From the NCBI GenBank assembly GCA_027036755.1, contig JALWDV010000566.1:1-9797 (forward strand): a stretch of DNA of 9,797 nt, written 5' to 3'. Shown in pieces: positions 1 through 5,921 of the stretch. The translations under genes and the position numbers were made by a program. The DNA comes from Anaerolineae bacterium. GTDB lineage: Bacteria > Chloroflexota > Anaerolineae > J102. Within the stretch, counting starts at the first letter, position 1; every line of letters starts with the position of its first letter. The notes under the pieces were generated by a model, which worked only from the letters and a program-made list of their open reading frames with translations, did not search any database and was not told the DNA's origin.

Positions 1-83
1 TTGAAATTGCTTCCGCAAAAACCGGAGCCTATTTTATTTCAACGCATTACTCGCTTTATCGCTCGATTAGGCAGCGTTCATAA
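1..83 (+). other. Possible 3' end of a gene cut by the window edge
   Basis: Two plus-strand frames are open from the left edge. One runs from position 3 to a TAA at 81-83 and encodes a tail containing KTGAYFISTHYSLYR; the other runs from position 1 to a TGA ending at 111. Neither shows a recognisable domain and both are very short, so I cannot choose between them or exclude non-coding DNA. The region is more AT-rich than the confident genes. This is flagged only so that a reader with the upstream sequence can test it. Confidence 0.15.
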
Positions 84-113
84 TCGGCCCCCACGGGTCA
101 GAGCTGCCTGATT
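65..113. repeat. Imperfect inverted repeat near left edge
   Basis: GATTAGGCAGC (65-75) and GCTGCCTGATT (103-113) are inverted copies matching at 9 of 11 positions, including a perfect 7-base core AGGCAGC/GCTGCCT, separated by 27 bases. No T-run follows, so it does not look like an intrinsic terminator. It could be a transcript-end structure of an upstream gene or the terminus of a small repeat. Confidence 0.3.
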
Positions 114-131
114 GGCGAAGGTATTGATTGC

Positions 132-260
132 AAAAAGGTTTTTCAACACGGAGAAACGGAGGACTCAGAGAAAAAATAAGGGGGTTCACGGAGAAAATCC
201 TCTCCAACCTTATCTTTTTCCTTCGCGCCTTCGCATCTTCGTGTCTTCGTGGCCTTTTTT
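132..260. repeat. Convergent heptamer-array repeat element (CACGAAG type)
   Basis: The right arm has four minus-strand heptamers of the form (C/T)(A/G)CGAAG, seen on the plus strand as CTTCGCG, CTTCGCA, CTTCGTG and CTTCGTG at 221, 229, 237 and 245, with an exact 8-base period. The left arm carries the related plus-strand heptamers CACGGAG (147), AACGGAG (155) and CTCAGAG (164), with another CACGGAG at 187. The arms face each other. They are bounded by AAAAAGG (132-138) and CCTTTTTT (253-260), and an inner pair shares an A-rich ATAAGG block, so a long imperfect hairpin is possible. I found no target duplication. The element lies 3' of thpR and its function is unknown. The 6799-6891 array is built the same way. 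Confidence 0.6.
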
Positions 261-341
261 CAGGAAAGCTAAACTTGCCCCAGTGGATTTCGACCACGCC
301 CCTCGTTGCGGCCGACTCGATGAAGCGAACGTCCAAGCTTG

Positions 342-935
342 TTACGACCTTCCTGCGAGCTCAATCTCTTCGACCGCATTGTATACAGCCCCGTCGGGCC
401 GAAGCTGGCTGCGCATGATGTAAATGCGCTGCACTGGCAGCAGGCCCAGACGTTCGTAGCCGTGCAGGGCCGCAATCGCCTCGCCCAACGCCCGGCGCTC
501 CCGGTTCCCCGCCTGCTTCTTCACTCGGGCCAGGGTCAGATGCCCATTGAACGGCCTCTTTTCCCGTCGCCAACCAAGTTTCGCCATCTCCTTGTCCACA
601 TCTGCCGCCAGATGCCGAAGCCGATGCGCCTCATCCTTCACGCCCGCCCACAGCACATTGGGACGCCCGAGGTTGGGGAAAACGCCCAGCCCGCCCACGG
701 GCAGCTCGAAGGGCGCATGTTTGGTCGCAACCTGGTTCAGCGCTGCGGCGATATCTGCAATGCGGCCAGGATCGGTGTCGCCCAGGAATTTGAGGGTGAG
801 ATGAATGCCCTCGGGCCTGGCCCAGCGCAAGGGATAAGCGGCCAGCTTGCGTTGCAAATGTCGCTGGGTCGATTCCAGCGCTTTATGCAGATCGTCAGGC
901 AGATTGATGGCGATGAACAGGCGTTGCGATTCCAT
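342..935 (-). CDS. thpR: RNA 2',3'-cyclic phosphodiesterase (2H family, ThpR/LigT-like)
   Basis: The 197-residue product belongs to the 2H phosphoesterase family, whose bacterial ThpR members open 2',3'-cyclic phosphates at RNA ends and can join tRNA half-molecules in vitro. Both catalytic HxTx motifs are present: HLTL at residues 45-48 (within IHLTLKFLG) and HLTL at 132-135 (within GHLTLARV). Other family traits are the N-terminal RLFIAINLP strand and the RPNVLWAGV segment around 91-99. Its length is close to the usual 180-190 residues. The frame stays open upstream to 1127, but homology begins at MESQRLFIAI, and a promoter sits exactly 6 bases before this ATG, so I chose 935. There is no Shine-Dalgarno sequence. 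It lies 74 bases after the FemAB-like gene on the same strand and could be both read through and independently transcribed. The physiological substrate of this family in bacteria is uncertain. Confidence 0.9.
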   Translation of the reverse strand: MESQRLFIAINLPDDLHKALESTQRHLQRKLAAYPLRWARPEGIHLTLKFLGDTDPGRIADIAAALNQVATKHAPFELPVGGLGVFPNLGRPNVLWAGVKDEAHRLRHLAADVDKEMAKLGWRREKRPFNGHLTLARVKKQAGNRERRALGEAIAALHGYERLGLLPVQRIYIMRSQLRPDGAVYNAVEEIELAGRS

Positions 936-941
936 GAGGCT

Positions 942-971
942 ATTGTAACAAATCACCCCGTGGAGCATCAA
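942..971 (-). promoter_or_regulatory. Predicted leaderless promoter of thpR
   Basis: Read on the minus strand, TTGATG (971-966) is followed by an 18-base spacer and TACAAT (947-942, 5 of 6 to TATAAT). Six bases (AGCCTC) then lead to the ATG at 935. A start 7 bases after the -10 box would fall on the A of the start codon, predicting a leaderless mRNA. No Shine-Dalgarno sequence is present, which agrees. Confidence 0.55.
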
Positions 972-1009
972 CCGACGAAAGATGCGACGCAACAATAAAA
1001 GCGCCCGGG

Positions 1010-2053
1010 TCATGCACCCATGCGGCGGGCCAGGGGCAGCACCAGGGGATAGTAGGCCAGATCCCACGCCCCCACGTAACGCACGACCCGACCGCCGAAA
1101 CCCCGTTTGAAGCGCCATACGCCCCACATGCCCGCGGGCGGGTCGGGAATGGGGGCGTCGGGATTGAGTCCCACCTCGTCAGGAACGCCCCAAAGATCGT
1201 AGCCGGTGCAGCCAACGCTTTTGGCCCAGCGCATGGCCTCCCATTGCAGCAGATGGCTGGGCATGAGGTTGCGGCGTTTGTCGCCCGAAGCGCCATAAAA
1301 ATAGTACGCCTTGTCTCCCAGACGCGCCACCATGATCCCGGCCAGCATCTCGTCTTCGAATTCGGCTGTGAACAGCACGGTGCGGCCCTGGGGAGAAAAC
1401 AGTCGCCAGAACACGCGGTAATAGTCGGGCGTATGCACGCCAAAATCCTTGCGCTGGCCCGTCACCTGCATCAGTTCGATGAAGCGCTCGACATCCTGTG
1501 CGTCTCCCTGCCGCACGCTTACGCCCTTGCGCCCGGCCAAACGGATGTTGTAGCGCCATTTTTGCTTCATCCGGGCCAGGATTTGCTCCTCGCTCGGCGT
1601 GAGATCGATCCACACAGTGGTTTGGGGCTGGATGGCGCGGGGCGCGGGAGCAAAGCCGAGAGCGCCCAGACGCTGACGATGCCCGGGCGCATCGGGCAGT
1701 TCGGGCTCGATGCGCAGCATGAGCGCGCCGCGCTTGCGGGCCCGGCGGTGGATGGCTTCGAATAACGCCTCCAATCGGGCGGAATCGTTCCAATCGACGA
1801 GGGGGCCTTTGGGAATGTAGGCCAGCTTGAACGGCACGCCCGGAAATTTGCGATACAGGATTTGCGCACCGGCCATCAGCGCGCCGTCATCGAAAAGCCC
1901 CAGGCGCTCGCTTTGCCAGCCGAATGCTTCCTTGAATCGTCCCCAGGCGCTCAATTGCAAGGGATGAGAAAAGGGATGTCCTTGAACAAAGACATCCCAA
2001 GCGTTTTCATCCCAGCTTGCGTCGTTGCTGGCGCGAACGATATAACCGGCCAC
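1010..2053 (-). CDS. FemAB-type aminoacyl/peptidyl transferase (double GNAT fold)
   Basis: The 347-residue protein resembles the FemABX / lipid II:glycine glycyltransferase family, whose members use aminoacyl-tRNA to add amino acids to peptidoglycan precursor side chains at the inner face of the membrane. Visible hallmarks are PLQLSAWGRFKEAFGW (31-46), the arginine-rich MKQKWRYNIRLAGRKGV joining segment (162-178) typical of the family, and the second GNAT-like domain with YFYGASGDKRRNLMPSHLLQWEAM (251-274), GYDLWGVPD (284-292) and the C-terminal GVWRFKRGFGG (311-321). No membrane segment is evident, and the protein lacks the long coiled-coil hairpin expected of staphylococcal FemA. It starts with GTG nine bases after the stop of the 97-residue gene, without a clear ribosome site, which suggests translational coupling. 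Many such proteins in non-Firmicutes are of unknown acceptor specificity, and some FemAB-like proteins act in polysaccharide biosynthesis, so the exact reaction is open. Confidence 0.82.
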   Translation of the reverse strand: MAGYIVRASNDASWDENAWDVFVQGHPFSHPLQLSAWGRFKEAFGWQSERLGLFDDGALMAGAQILYRKFPGVPFKLAYIPKGPLVDWNDSARLEALFEAIHRRARKRGALMLRIEPELPDAPGHRQRLGALGFAPAPRAIQPQTTVWIDLTPSEEQILARMKQKWRYNIRLAGRKGVSVRQGDAQDVERFIELMQVTGQRKDFGVHTPDYYRVFWRLFSPQGRTVLFTAEFEDEMLAGIMVARLGDKAYYFYGASGDKRRNLMPSHLLQWEAMRWAKSVGCTGYDLWGVPDEVGLNPDAPIPDPPAGMWGVWRFKRGFGGRVVRYVGAWDLAYYPLVLPLARRMGA

Positions 2054-2062
2054 AGGGGTTAT

Positions 2063-2356
2063 TCAGCAGGTGGAGAGGAAATGAATGACGTCGTTGGGCG
2101 AATGTTTGCCCAAAACCATCTCGCCTTTCGGGCAAACCGCCTTCATCTGCAGCGCCATGCCCGGATAGTCGGAGGCCCAGCCATAAATCGCAGCCACGAG
2201 ATCCCGCAAGACGCTATTCGTGTTTTCCAACGTGATGGAAAAGTCGCCATCACCTTGCGCAAAGGCGTCGACGCGGGGGATTTTGAGCAAGACGTCTTCC
2301 AATTGGATTTGCTTTTCTGGCGCAAGTTTGGGAAGTTCAAGCACAAAGGTGATCAT
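2063..2356 (-). CDS. Small protein of unknown function (97 aa)
   Basis: I do not recognise this protein. It begins MITFVLELPKLAPEKQIQLEDVLLKI and ends HFLSTC, with two cysteines (C75 and C97, the latter the last residue) and no signal peptide or membrane segment. By eye the order is strand (2-8), helix (13-26), strands (28-43), helix (47-60), strand (67-74), which would fit a ferredoxin-like beta-alpha-beta-beta-alpha-beta fold; this is inference. It is very likely real. AGGAAG (2369-2364) lies 7 bases before the ATG, and the gene sits tightly between the flavin reductase gene (33-base gap) and the FemAB-like gene (9-base gap) on the same strand. Its job may relate to either neighbour, but nothing in the sequence says which. 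Confidence 0.75.
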   Translation of the reverse strand: MITFVLELPKLAPEKQIQLEDVLLKIPRVDAFAQGDGDFSITLENTNSVLRDLVAAIYGWASDYPGMALQMKAVCPKGEMVLGKHSPNDVIHFLSTC

Positions 2357-2389
2357 AATACATCTTCCTGGAGAAAGAATGTCGAGGGA

Positions 2390-3028
2390 TTAGATCGAGC
2401 CATGCCCGACCATGGGGCCGCGGGCGAATGTGTGGCCAAATGCATAGAAGAGCAGATCGAGCTTTTCGACGAGAACGCCGTCGCGGCCGTCCGATAATGA
2501 TTCATCCACCTCGAGCGCGATAATTTCGGAAACAAACAGATTCAAGCCGTCCAGCTCCAAAACATCGGTGATCCGGCATTCGATGTTCAGAGGACATTCC
2601 TGAATCAACGGGGCGCTCACGCGTTGGGCGGGCAAGGTGTGAAGATCACAAATTTCGAACTTGTCGACGTCTTTGCCCGAATAGGAGCCACAGGCTCGGG
2701 CGACGCTGCGCATCTTGGAAGTGATAAAGTTAACTGTGAACTCCCCGCGTTTCTTCAATAACTCACTCGAAAAATTCTCCTCAAAAACGCCCATCACCAG
2801 GCGCGAAGGCTCGCCAGGCAGTGGAGTCATCGAGGCGACAGTGGAGACATTGACGCTGCCATCATCTTCCAGCACTGCAACCAGCGCCAACGGCATCCCA
2901 TAATGAAGATATTCGCCAAAATTACCTAAATCAACAGATTTTCGCATGAGCGCGTTTTCTCCGTAAAAAATCGGATGAGGATAATCAGGAAAAGTGTCAG
3001 GTTGGCGTACGCCAAAAGGATAACTCAT
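2390..3028 (-). CDS. Flavin reductase-family FMN-binding protein
   Basis: The protein looks like a flavin reductase-like (FMN-binding split-barrel) protein, a family in which NAD(P)H-dependent flavin reductases supply FMNH2 and related members bind FMN for other redox reactions. Supporting segments, numbered from the ATG at 3028, are GMPLALVAVLEDDGSVNVSTVASMTPL (44-70), RLVMGVFEENFSSELLKKRGEFTVNFI (76-102), and a C-terminal half with CRITDVLELDGLNLFVSEIIALEVDE (151-176). Two starts are possible. ATG at 3028 gives 212 residues and is preceded by a well-placed promoter implying a leaderless mRNA. ATG at 2947 gives 185 residues, begins right before the domain, and has GGAG 11 bases upstream. I prefer 3028 with modest confidence. 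An in-frame opening continues as far as 3835, but it crosses the divergent fabF gene antisense and is not coding. The gene heads the flavin reductase/97-aa/FemAB set. Substrate and electron acceptor cannot be told. Confidence 0.8.
   Translation of the reverse strand: MSYPFGVRQPDTFPDYPHPIFYGENALMRKSVDLGNFGEYLHYGMPLALVAVLEDDGSVNVSTVASMTPLPGEPSRLVMGVFEENFSSELLKKRGEFTVNFITSKMRSVARACGSYSGKDVDKFEICDLHTLPAQRVSAPLIQECPLNIECRITDVLELDGLNLFVSEIIALEVDESLSDGRDGVLVEKLDLLFYAFGHTFARGPMVGHGSI
3002..3015. promoter_or_regulatory. Perfect 14-base palindrome, possible operator
   Basis: TTGGCGTACGCCAA is a perfect 14-base palindrome. It lies 13-26 bases downstream of the predicted +1 of the flavin reductase gene, inside codons 5-9 if the 3028 start is right, or 54 bases upstream of the alternative 2947 start. 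The position would suit a repressor roadblock, but it may simply reflect the coding sequence (FGVRQ). Confidence 0.3.
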
Positions 3029-3034
3029 TATGCC

Positions 3035-3063
3035 ATCAAAGCTGGAAAGGCCAATGATTTCAA
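3035..3063 (-). promoter_or_regulatory. Predicted leaderless promoter of the flavin reductase gene
   Basis: On the minus strand TTGAAA (3063-3058, 5 of 6 to TTGACA), a 17-base spacer and TTTGAT (3040-3035, 4 of 6) are followed by GGCATA and the ATG at 3028. The 6-base distance puts +1 on the A of the ATG, the same geometry as at thpR and the Nudix gene. No ribosome site precedes this ATG. Confidence 0.5.
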
Positions 3064-3244
3064 ACAGACTTTTTTGTAAAGCGCCTTCCTTTTGGCGATG
3101 GAATTCAGTGCGAACGCCACGCTGCGTCCTTTTTTTATTGTTCTTGCGCGCCGTCATCGCGGTGCAGGTGTTATCAATACATGCACTCCGCATTATTCCA
3201 ACCATCAACCAACCCCCTAAAAACACAGAGGCGTTGCATCCAAT

Positions 3245-4498
3245 ATGGAGAAAAAAATTCGAGTTGTCGTTACAGGCGTTGCTGCAATCAGTTCCATCGG
3301 AAACGAAATGGAGACGATCTGGAAAAATGTGGTGGAAGGTCGTCCCAATGTCAAGCACATCACCAGCTTCGACGCATCGCATCTCAATACTCAAATCATC
3401 GCCCCTCTCGAAAATTTCGATCCCGCCGACATCGTCGGCAAGCGCATCGCGAGGCGCTACGGGCGTTATGTTTCTCATGCCATGGCTGTGGGCATGATGG
3501 CGATGGAGGATTCCGGACTGGATCCGGCGAGGGTGGATCCGACTCGGGCGGGAGTCATCGTCGGTTCGGCCATTGGCGGCGTCAACGCCATGCTCGATGG
3601 CTATGACATATTGAAAGAAAAGGGTGCTCGTCGCGTAAGCCCCTTTACGGTGCCCGCCATGCTCATCGATTCCGCTCCGGGGATGATCGCCATCGAGTAT
3701 GGTTTTCGCGGCAAGAATTTCGGCGTCGTCGGGGCCTGCGCTTCGGGCAATTACGGATTGGGAGAAGCGTACAACGCCATTCTGCATGACGAGGCCGATG
3801 TGATGATTACGGGCGGGGTGGAGTTGGGCTTCCATGAGTTCACCGTTTCCGCCTTCGATCGCACCGGCGCGCTTTCTCGGCGCAATGATGAGCCCAACAA
3901 GGCGTCACGTCCGTTTGATCGCGACCGCGACGGCTTTTTGCTCTCGGAAGGAGCGGCCATGCTGGTCATCGAGCGGCTGGAACATGCGCTGGCCCGGGGA
4001 GCCAAAATCTATGGCGAGATATTGGGTTACAGCGCCACTGCGGACGCTTATCACATCACGGCGCCGCGAGAAGATTCTTTGGGAGCGATTGAGTCTATGC
4101 TTCTGGCGCTGAAAAACGCAGGTCTCAAACCGGAAGACATCGATTACATCAACGCTCACGGCACCAGCACTCGCCTGAATGACGCCGCCGAGACCAAGGC
4201 GATCAAGAAAGCTTTCGGCGATTACGCTTATGAAGTGCCCATCAGCTCCACCAAATCGGTGACGGGGCACCTTTTGGGCGCCGCCGGAGCCATTGAAGCC
4301 ATCTTCTCTTTATTCGCGATTCGCGATGGCGTCATCCCGCCCACCATCAACTACGAACACCCCGATCCGGAATGCGATTTGAATTACACGCCCAACCAGG
4401 CCCGCCCGGCAAAGATAAAATACGCAATCAGCAATTCCTTCGGCTTTGGCGGACACAACAGCACGCTGGTTCTGGGAGGCTATGAGGATGTCGACTAA
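3245..4498 (+). CDS. fabF: 3-oxoacyl-[acyl-carrier-protein] synthase II (FabF)
   Basis: FabF condenses malonyl-ACP with a growing acyl-ACP in the cytoplasmic type II fatty-acid cycle. The 417-residue length fits the family. The Cys-His-His triad is complete: C165 in GACASG, H305 in NAHGTST, and H342 in VTGHLLGAAG, with the conserved lysine K337 in SSTKS. Other hallmarks are SRPFDRDRDGFLLSEGA (221-237) and the C-terminal NSFGFGGHNSTLVL (397-410). The usual Thr or Ser before the active-site ACA is Gly here, a mild variation. The ATG at 3245 is the only start in frame after a stop 24 bases upstream; only a weak AGAGG lies 13 bases before it. The gene runs divergently from the flavin reductase gene, with 216 bases between, in which I see no convincing promoter for fabF. 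The last 11 bases overlap fabH, so the two are co-translated. Confidence 0.95.
   Translation: MEKKIRVVVTGVAAISSIGNEMETIWKNVVEGRPNVKHITSFDASHLNTQIIAPLENFDPADIVGKRIARRYGRYVSHAMAVGMMAMEDSGLDPARVDPTRAGVIVGSAIGGVNAMLDGYDILKEKGARRVSPFTVPAMLIDSAPGMIAIEYGFRGKNFGVVGACASGNYGLGEAYNAILHDEADVMITGGVELGFHEFTVSAFDRTGALSRRNDEPNKASRPFDRDRDGFLLSEGAAMLVIERLEHALARGAKIYGEILGYSATADAYHITAPREDSLGAIESMLLALKNAGLKPEDIDYINAHGTSTRLNDAAETKAIKKAFGDYAYEVPISSTKSVTGHLLGAAGAIEAIFSLFAIRDGVIPPTINYEHPDPECDLNYTPNQARPAKIKYAISNSFGFGGHNSTLVLGGYEDVD
4474..4479 (+). promoter_or_regulatory. Ribosome binding site that sets the fabH start
   Basis: GGGAGG lies inside the 3' end of fabF, 8 bases before the ATG at 4488. It favours this start over the in-frame ATGs at 4446 (within fabF) and at 4506 and 4509, and supports translational coupling of fabH to fabF. 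Confidence 0.7.
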
Positions 4499-5786
4499 CT
4501 CTGGCATGATGCCTTTTGGCCGTTACGCTCATATCGTCGGCTGGGGCAAGGCGCTGCCCGATCGCGTGGTCACAAACCACGAGCTGGAGCAGGTTGTAGA
4601 CACCAGCGACGAATGGATTCGCTCCCGCACGGGCATTCAGCAACGGCGCATCGCCGTAGACCCTGCGGAAACCACCGCCACGCTGGCGGCCCGGGCCGCG
4701 CGCGAGGCGCTGGAGGTGGCGGATATTCCCGCCAGCAAGGTGGATATGATCATCGTGTCCACATCCTCGCCCGAACACATCTTTCCGGCCACGGCCTGCG
4801 TTGTGCAGGATTTGCTCGGCGCTGTCAACGCCGGGGCCTTTGATCTCAGCGCGGCTTGCTCGGGCTTTGTCTATGGCCTGGGAGTGGCCAAGGGGCTCAT
4901 CGCCTCGGGACAGGCGGAGAATGTGCTGGTCATCGGGGCCGAAACCCTCTCCCGCATCACCGATTGGTCGGATCGCAACACCTGCGTGCTGTTTGGCGAT
5001 GGCGCGGGCGCGGTGCTGGTGCAGAGCAGCCCCGTGCCGGGCGGCATTCTTTCCACCGAGATGGGCTGCGACGGCTCGGGCGGCGATCTGCTCATCCTGC
5101 CGGCCGGGGGCAGCAAAATGCCCGCCACCCTGGAGACGGTGGCCTCGGGCCAGCATTTCATCAAGATGAATGGTCGGGCCGTCTTTCGCTTCGCCACCCG
5201 CATCATGGCCGAGGCCACCCGCAAGGTGCTGGATAAAGCGGGCCTGACCGTGGATGACGTCGATCTGGTCATCCCACACCAGGCCAACGAGCGCATCATC
5301 GCGGTTTCGATGCGGAATTTGAAGCTGCCGGAGGAAAAGGTCTTCAGAAATCTGCAATACTACGGCAACACCTCCACCGCATCGATTCCCATCGCCCTCT
5401 GTGAAGCCATCGAGCAGGATCGGATCAAGCAAAACGACACCATCGTCATGGTTGGGTTTGGCGCTGGCCTCACCTGGGCGGGCACAGCCATCAAATGGGG
5501 CGTGCCCACCGAGAAAGAAGTCTCCTTCTGGCGGGCCAGCCAGCGTTCGGCCAGTTATGGCCTTTCAAGAGCCCGCTCCCAGCTTCTGCGTCTGAGCCAC
5601 CATCTGGGCAGCAATCTCGTGACGGAAGAAGGTGACAGCCTGCCTCAGGTCCTCGCCAAAAGGCTGGAAGAATGGCGCAAGTTGCTGGAATCTGAAGAGC
5701 CCCTGGAGGAGGAAGAGGAGGCTCGCCCAGAAACCGACGAGCTGCGCCAGCAAAACGCATCCACCGAAGAAAAGACGCCTGAATGA
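4488..5786 (+). CDS. fabH: 3-oxoacyl-[acyl-carrier-protein] synthase III (FabH) with extra C-terminal tail
   Basis: FabH starts fatty-acid synthesis by condensing an acyl-CoA primer with malonyl-ACP. The Cys-His-Asn triad is intact: C124 in DLSAACSGFVYG, H264 in IPHQANERI, and N294 in YYGNTSTASIP. DTSDEWIRSRTGIQQRRI near the N-terminus and the closing GFGAGLTWAGTAIKW (ending at residue 337) are classic. The family usually stops there, at about 320-330 residues. This protein has 432, so about 95 residues are additional. The tail holds a basic, leucine-rich stretch (SRARSQLLRLSHHL), a helix-prone LAKRLEEWRKLLESEEP segment and an acidic run of glutamates near 403-411, then a polar end. The tail is in frame and shows no sign of a frameshift. 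It could be a coiled coil or a protein-binding arm; its function is unknown. The start is set by GGGAGG 8 bases upstream and overlaps the fabF end by 11 bases. Confidence 0.94.
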   Translation: MSTNSGMMPFGRYAHIVGWGKALPDRVVTNHELEQVVDTSDEWIRSRTGIQQRRIAVDPAETTATLAARAAREALEVADIPASKVDMIIVSTSSPEHIFPATACVVQDLLGAVNAGAFDLSAACSGFVYGLGVAKGLIASGQAENVLVIGAETLSRITDWSDRNTCVLFGDGAGAVLVQSSPVPGGILSTEMGCDGSGGDLLILPAGGSKMPATLETVASGQHFIKMNGRAVFRFATRIMAEATRKVLDKAGLTVDDVDLVIPHQANERIIAVSMRNLKLPEEKVFRNLQYYGNTSTASIPIALCEAIEQDRIKQNDTIVMVGFGAGLTWAGTAIKWGVPTEKEVSFWRASQRSASYGLSRARSQLLRLSHHLGSNLVTEEGDSLPQVLAKRLEEWRKLLESEEPLEEEEEARPETDELRQQNASTEEKTPE

Positions 5787-5853
5787 TTGACGATATTCCC
5801 TGGCGTCGTCCTGGCGACATGAGCCGCCAGTCGTGAGAATCGAGACCTTTGTG

Positions 5854-5885
5854 CGGGTTTGTCCTTCGGGACAAGCCCGTTTTTT
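5854..5885 (+). terminator. Intrinsic terminator of the fabF-fabH unit (UUCG loop)
   Basis: CGGGTTTGTCC (5854-5864) pairs with GGACAAGCCCG (5869-5879) over 11 base pairs, with one G-U pair. The loop is the very stable TTCG tetraloop closed by C-G. Six Ts follow directly (5880-5885). It sits 67 bases after the fabH stop and would end plus-strand transcription before the Nudix gene. Confidence 0.9.
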
Positions 5886-5886
5886 C

Positions 5887-5915
5887 TTGACGAGCGGGGC
5901 AGAGTGCGCTACGAT
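5887..5915 (+). promoter_or_regulatory. Predicted leaderless promoter of the Nudix gene
   Basis: TTGACG (5887-5892, 5 of 6), a 17-base spacer and TACGAT (5910-5915, 4 of 6) are followed by AGATTT and the ATG at 5922. The expected +1 is the A of the ATG. The -35 box begins one base after the terminator T-run. No Shine-Dalgarno sequence is present. Confidence 0.65.
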
Positions 5916-5921
5916 AGATTT

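Noticed and set aside
339..998. Long plus-strand reading frame
   Set aside because: It is antisense to thpR, whose catalytic motifs are intact, and its translation shows no recognisable domain.
936..1127. 64-residue N-terminal extension of ThpR
   Set aside because: The extra part is low-complexity, overlaps the end of the FemAB-like gene and the predicted promoter, and family homology starts at the ATG at 935.
3029..3835. Upstream in-frame extension of the flavin reductase frame (481 codons in all)
   Set aside because: It runs antisense through the 5' part of fabF, has no family similarity, and the flavin reductase domain and promoter place the start at 3028 or 2947.
4428..5432. 334-codon minus-strand frame
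   Set aside because: It is the antisense shadow of fabH, a typical result of high GC at third codon positions.
5811..5830. CTGGCG/CGCCAG hairpin as the fabH terminator
   Set aside because: The stem is only 6 base pairs with no T-run after it; the UUCG hairpin at 5854-5885 is far better.
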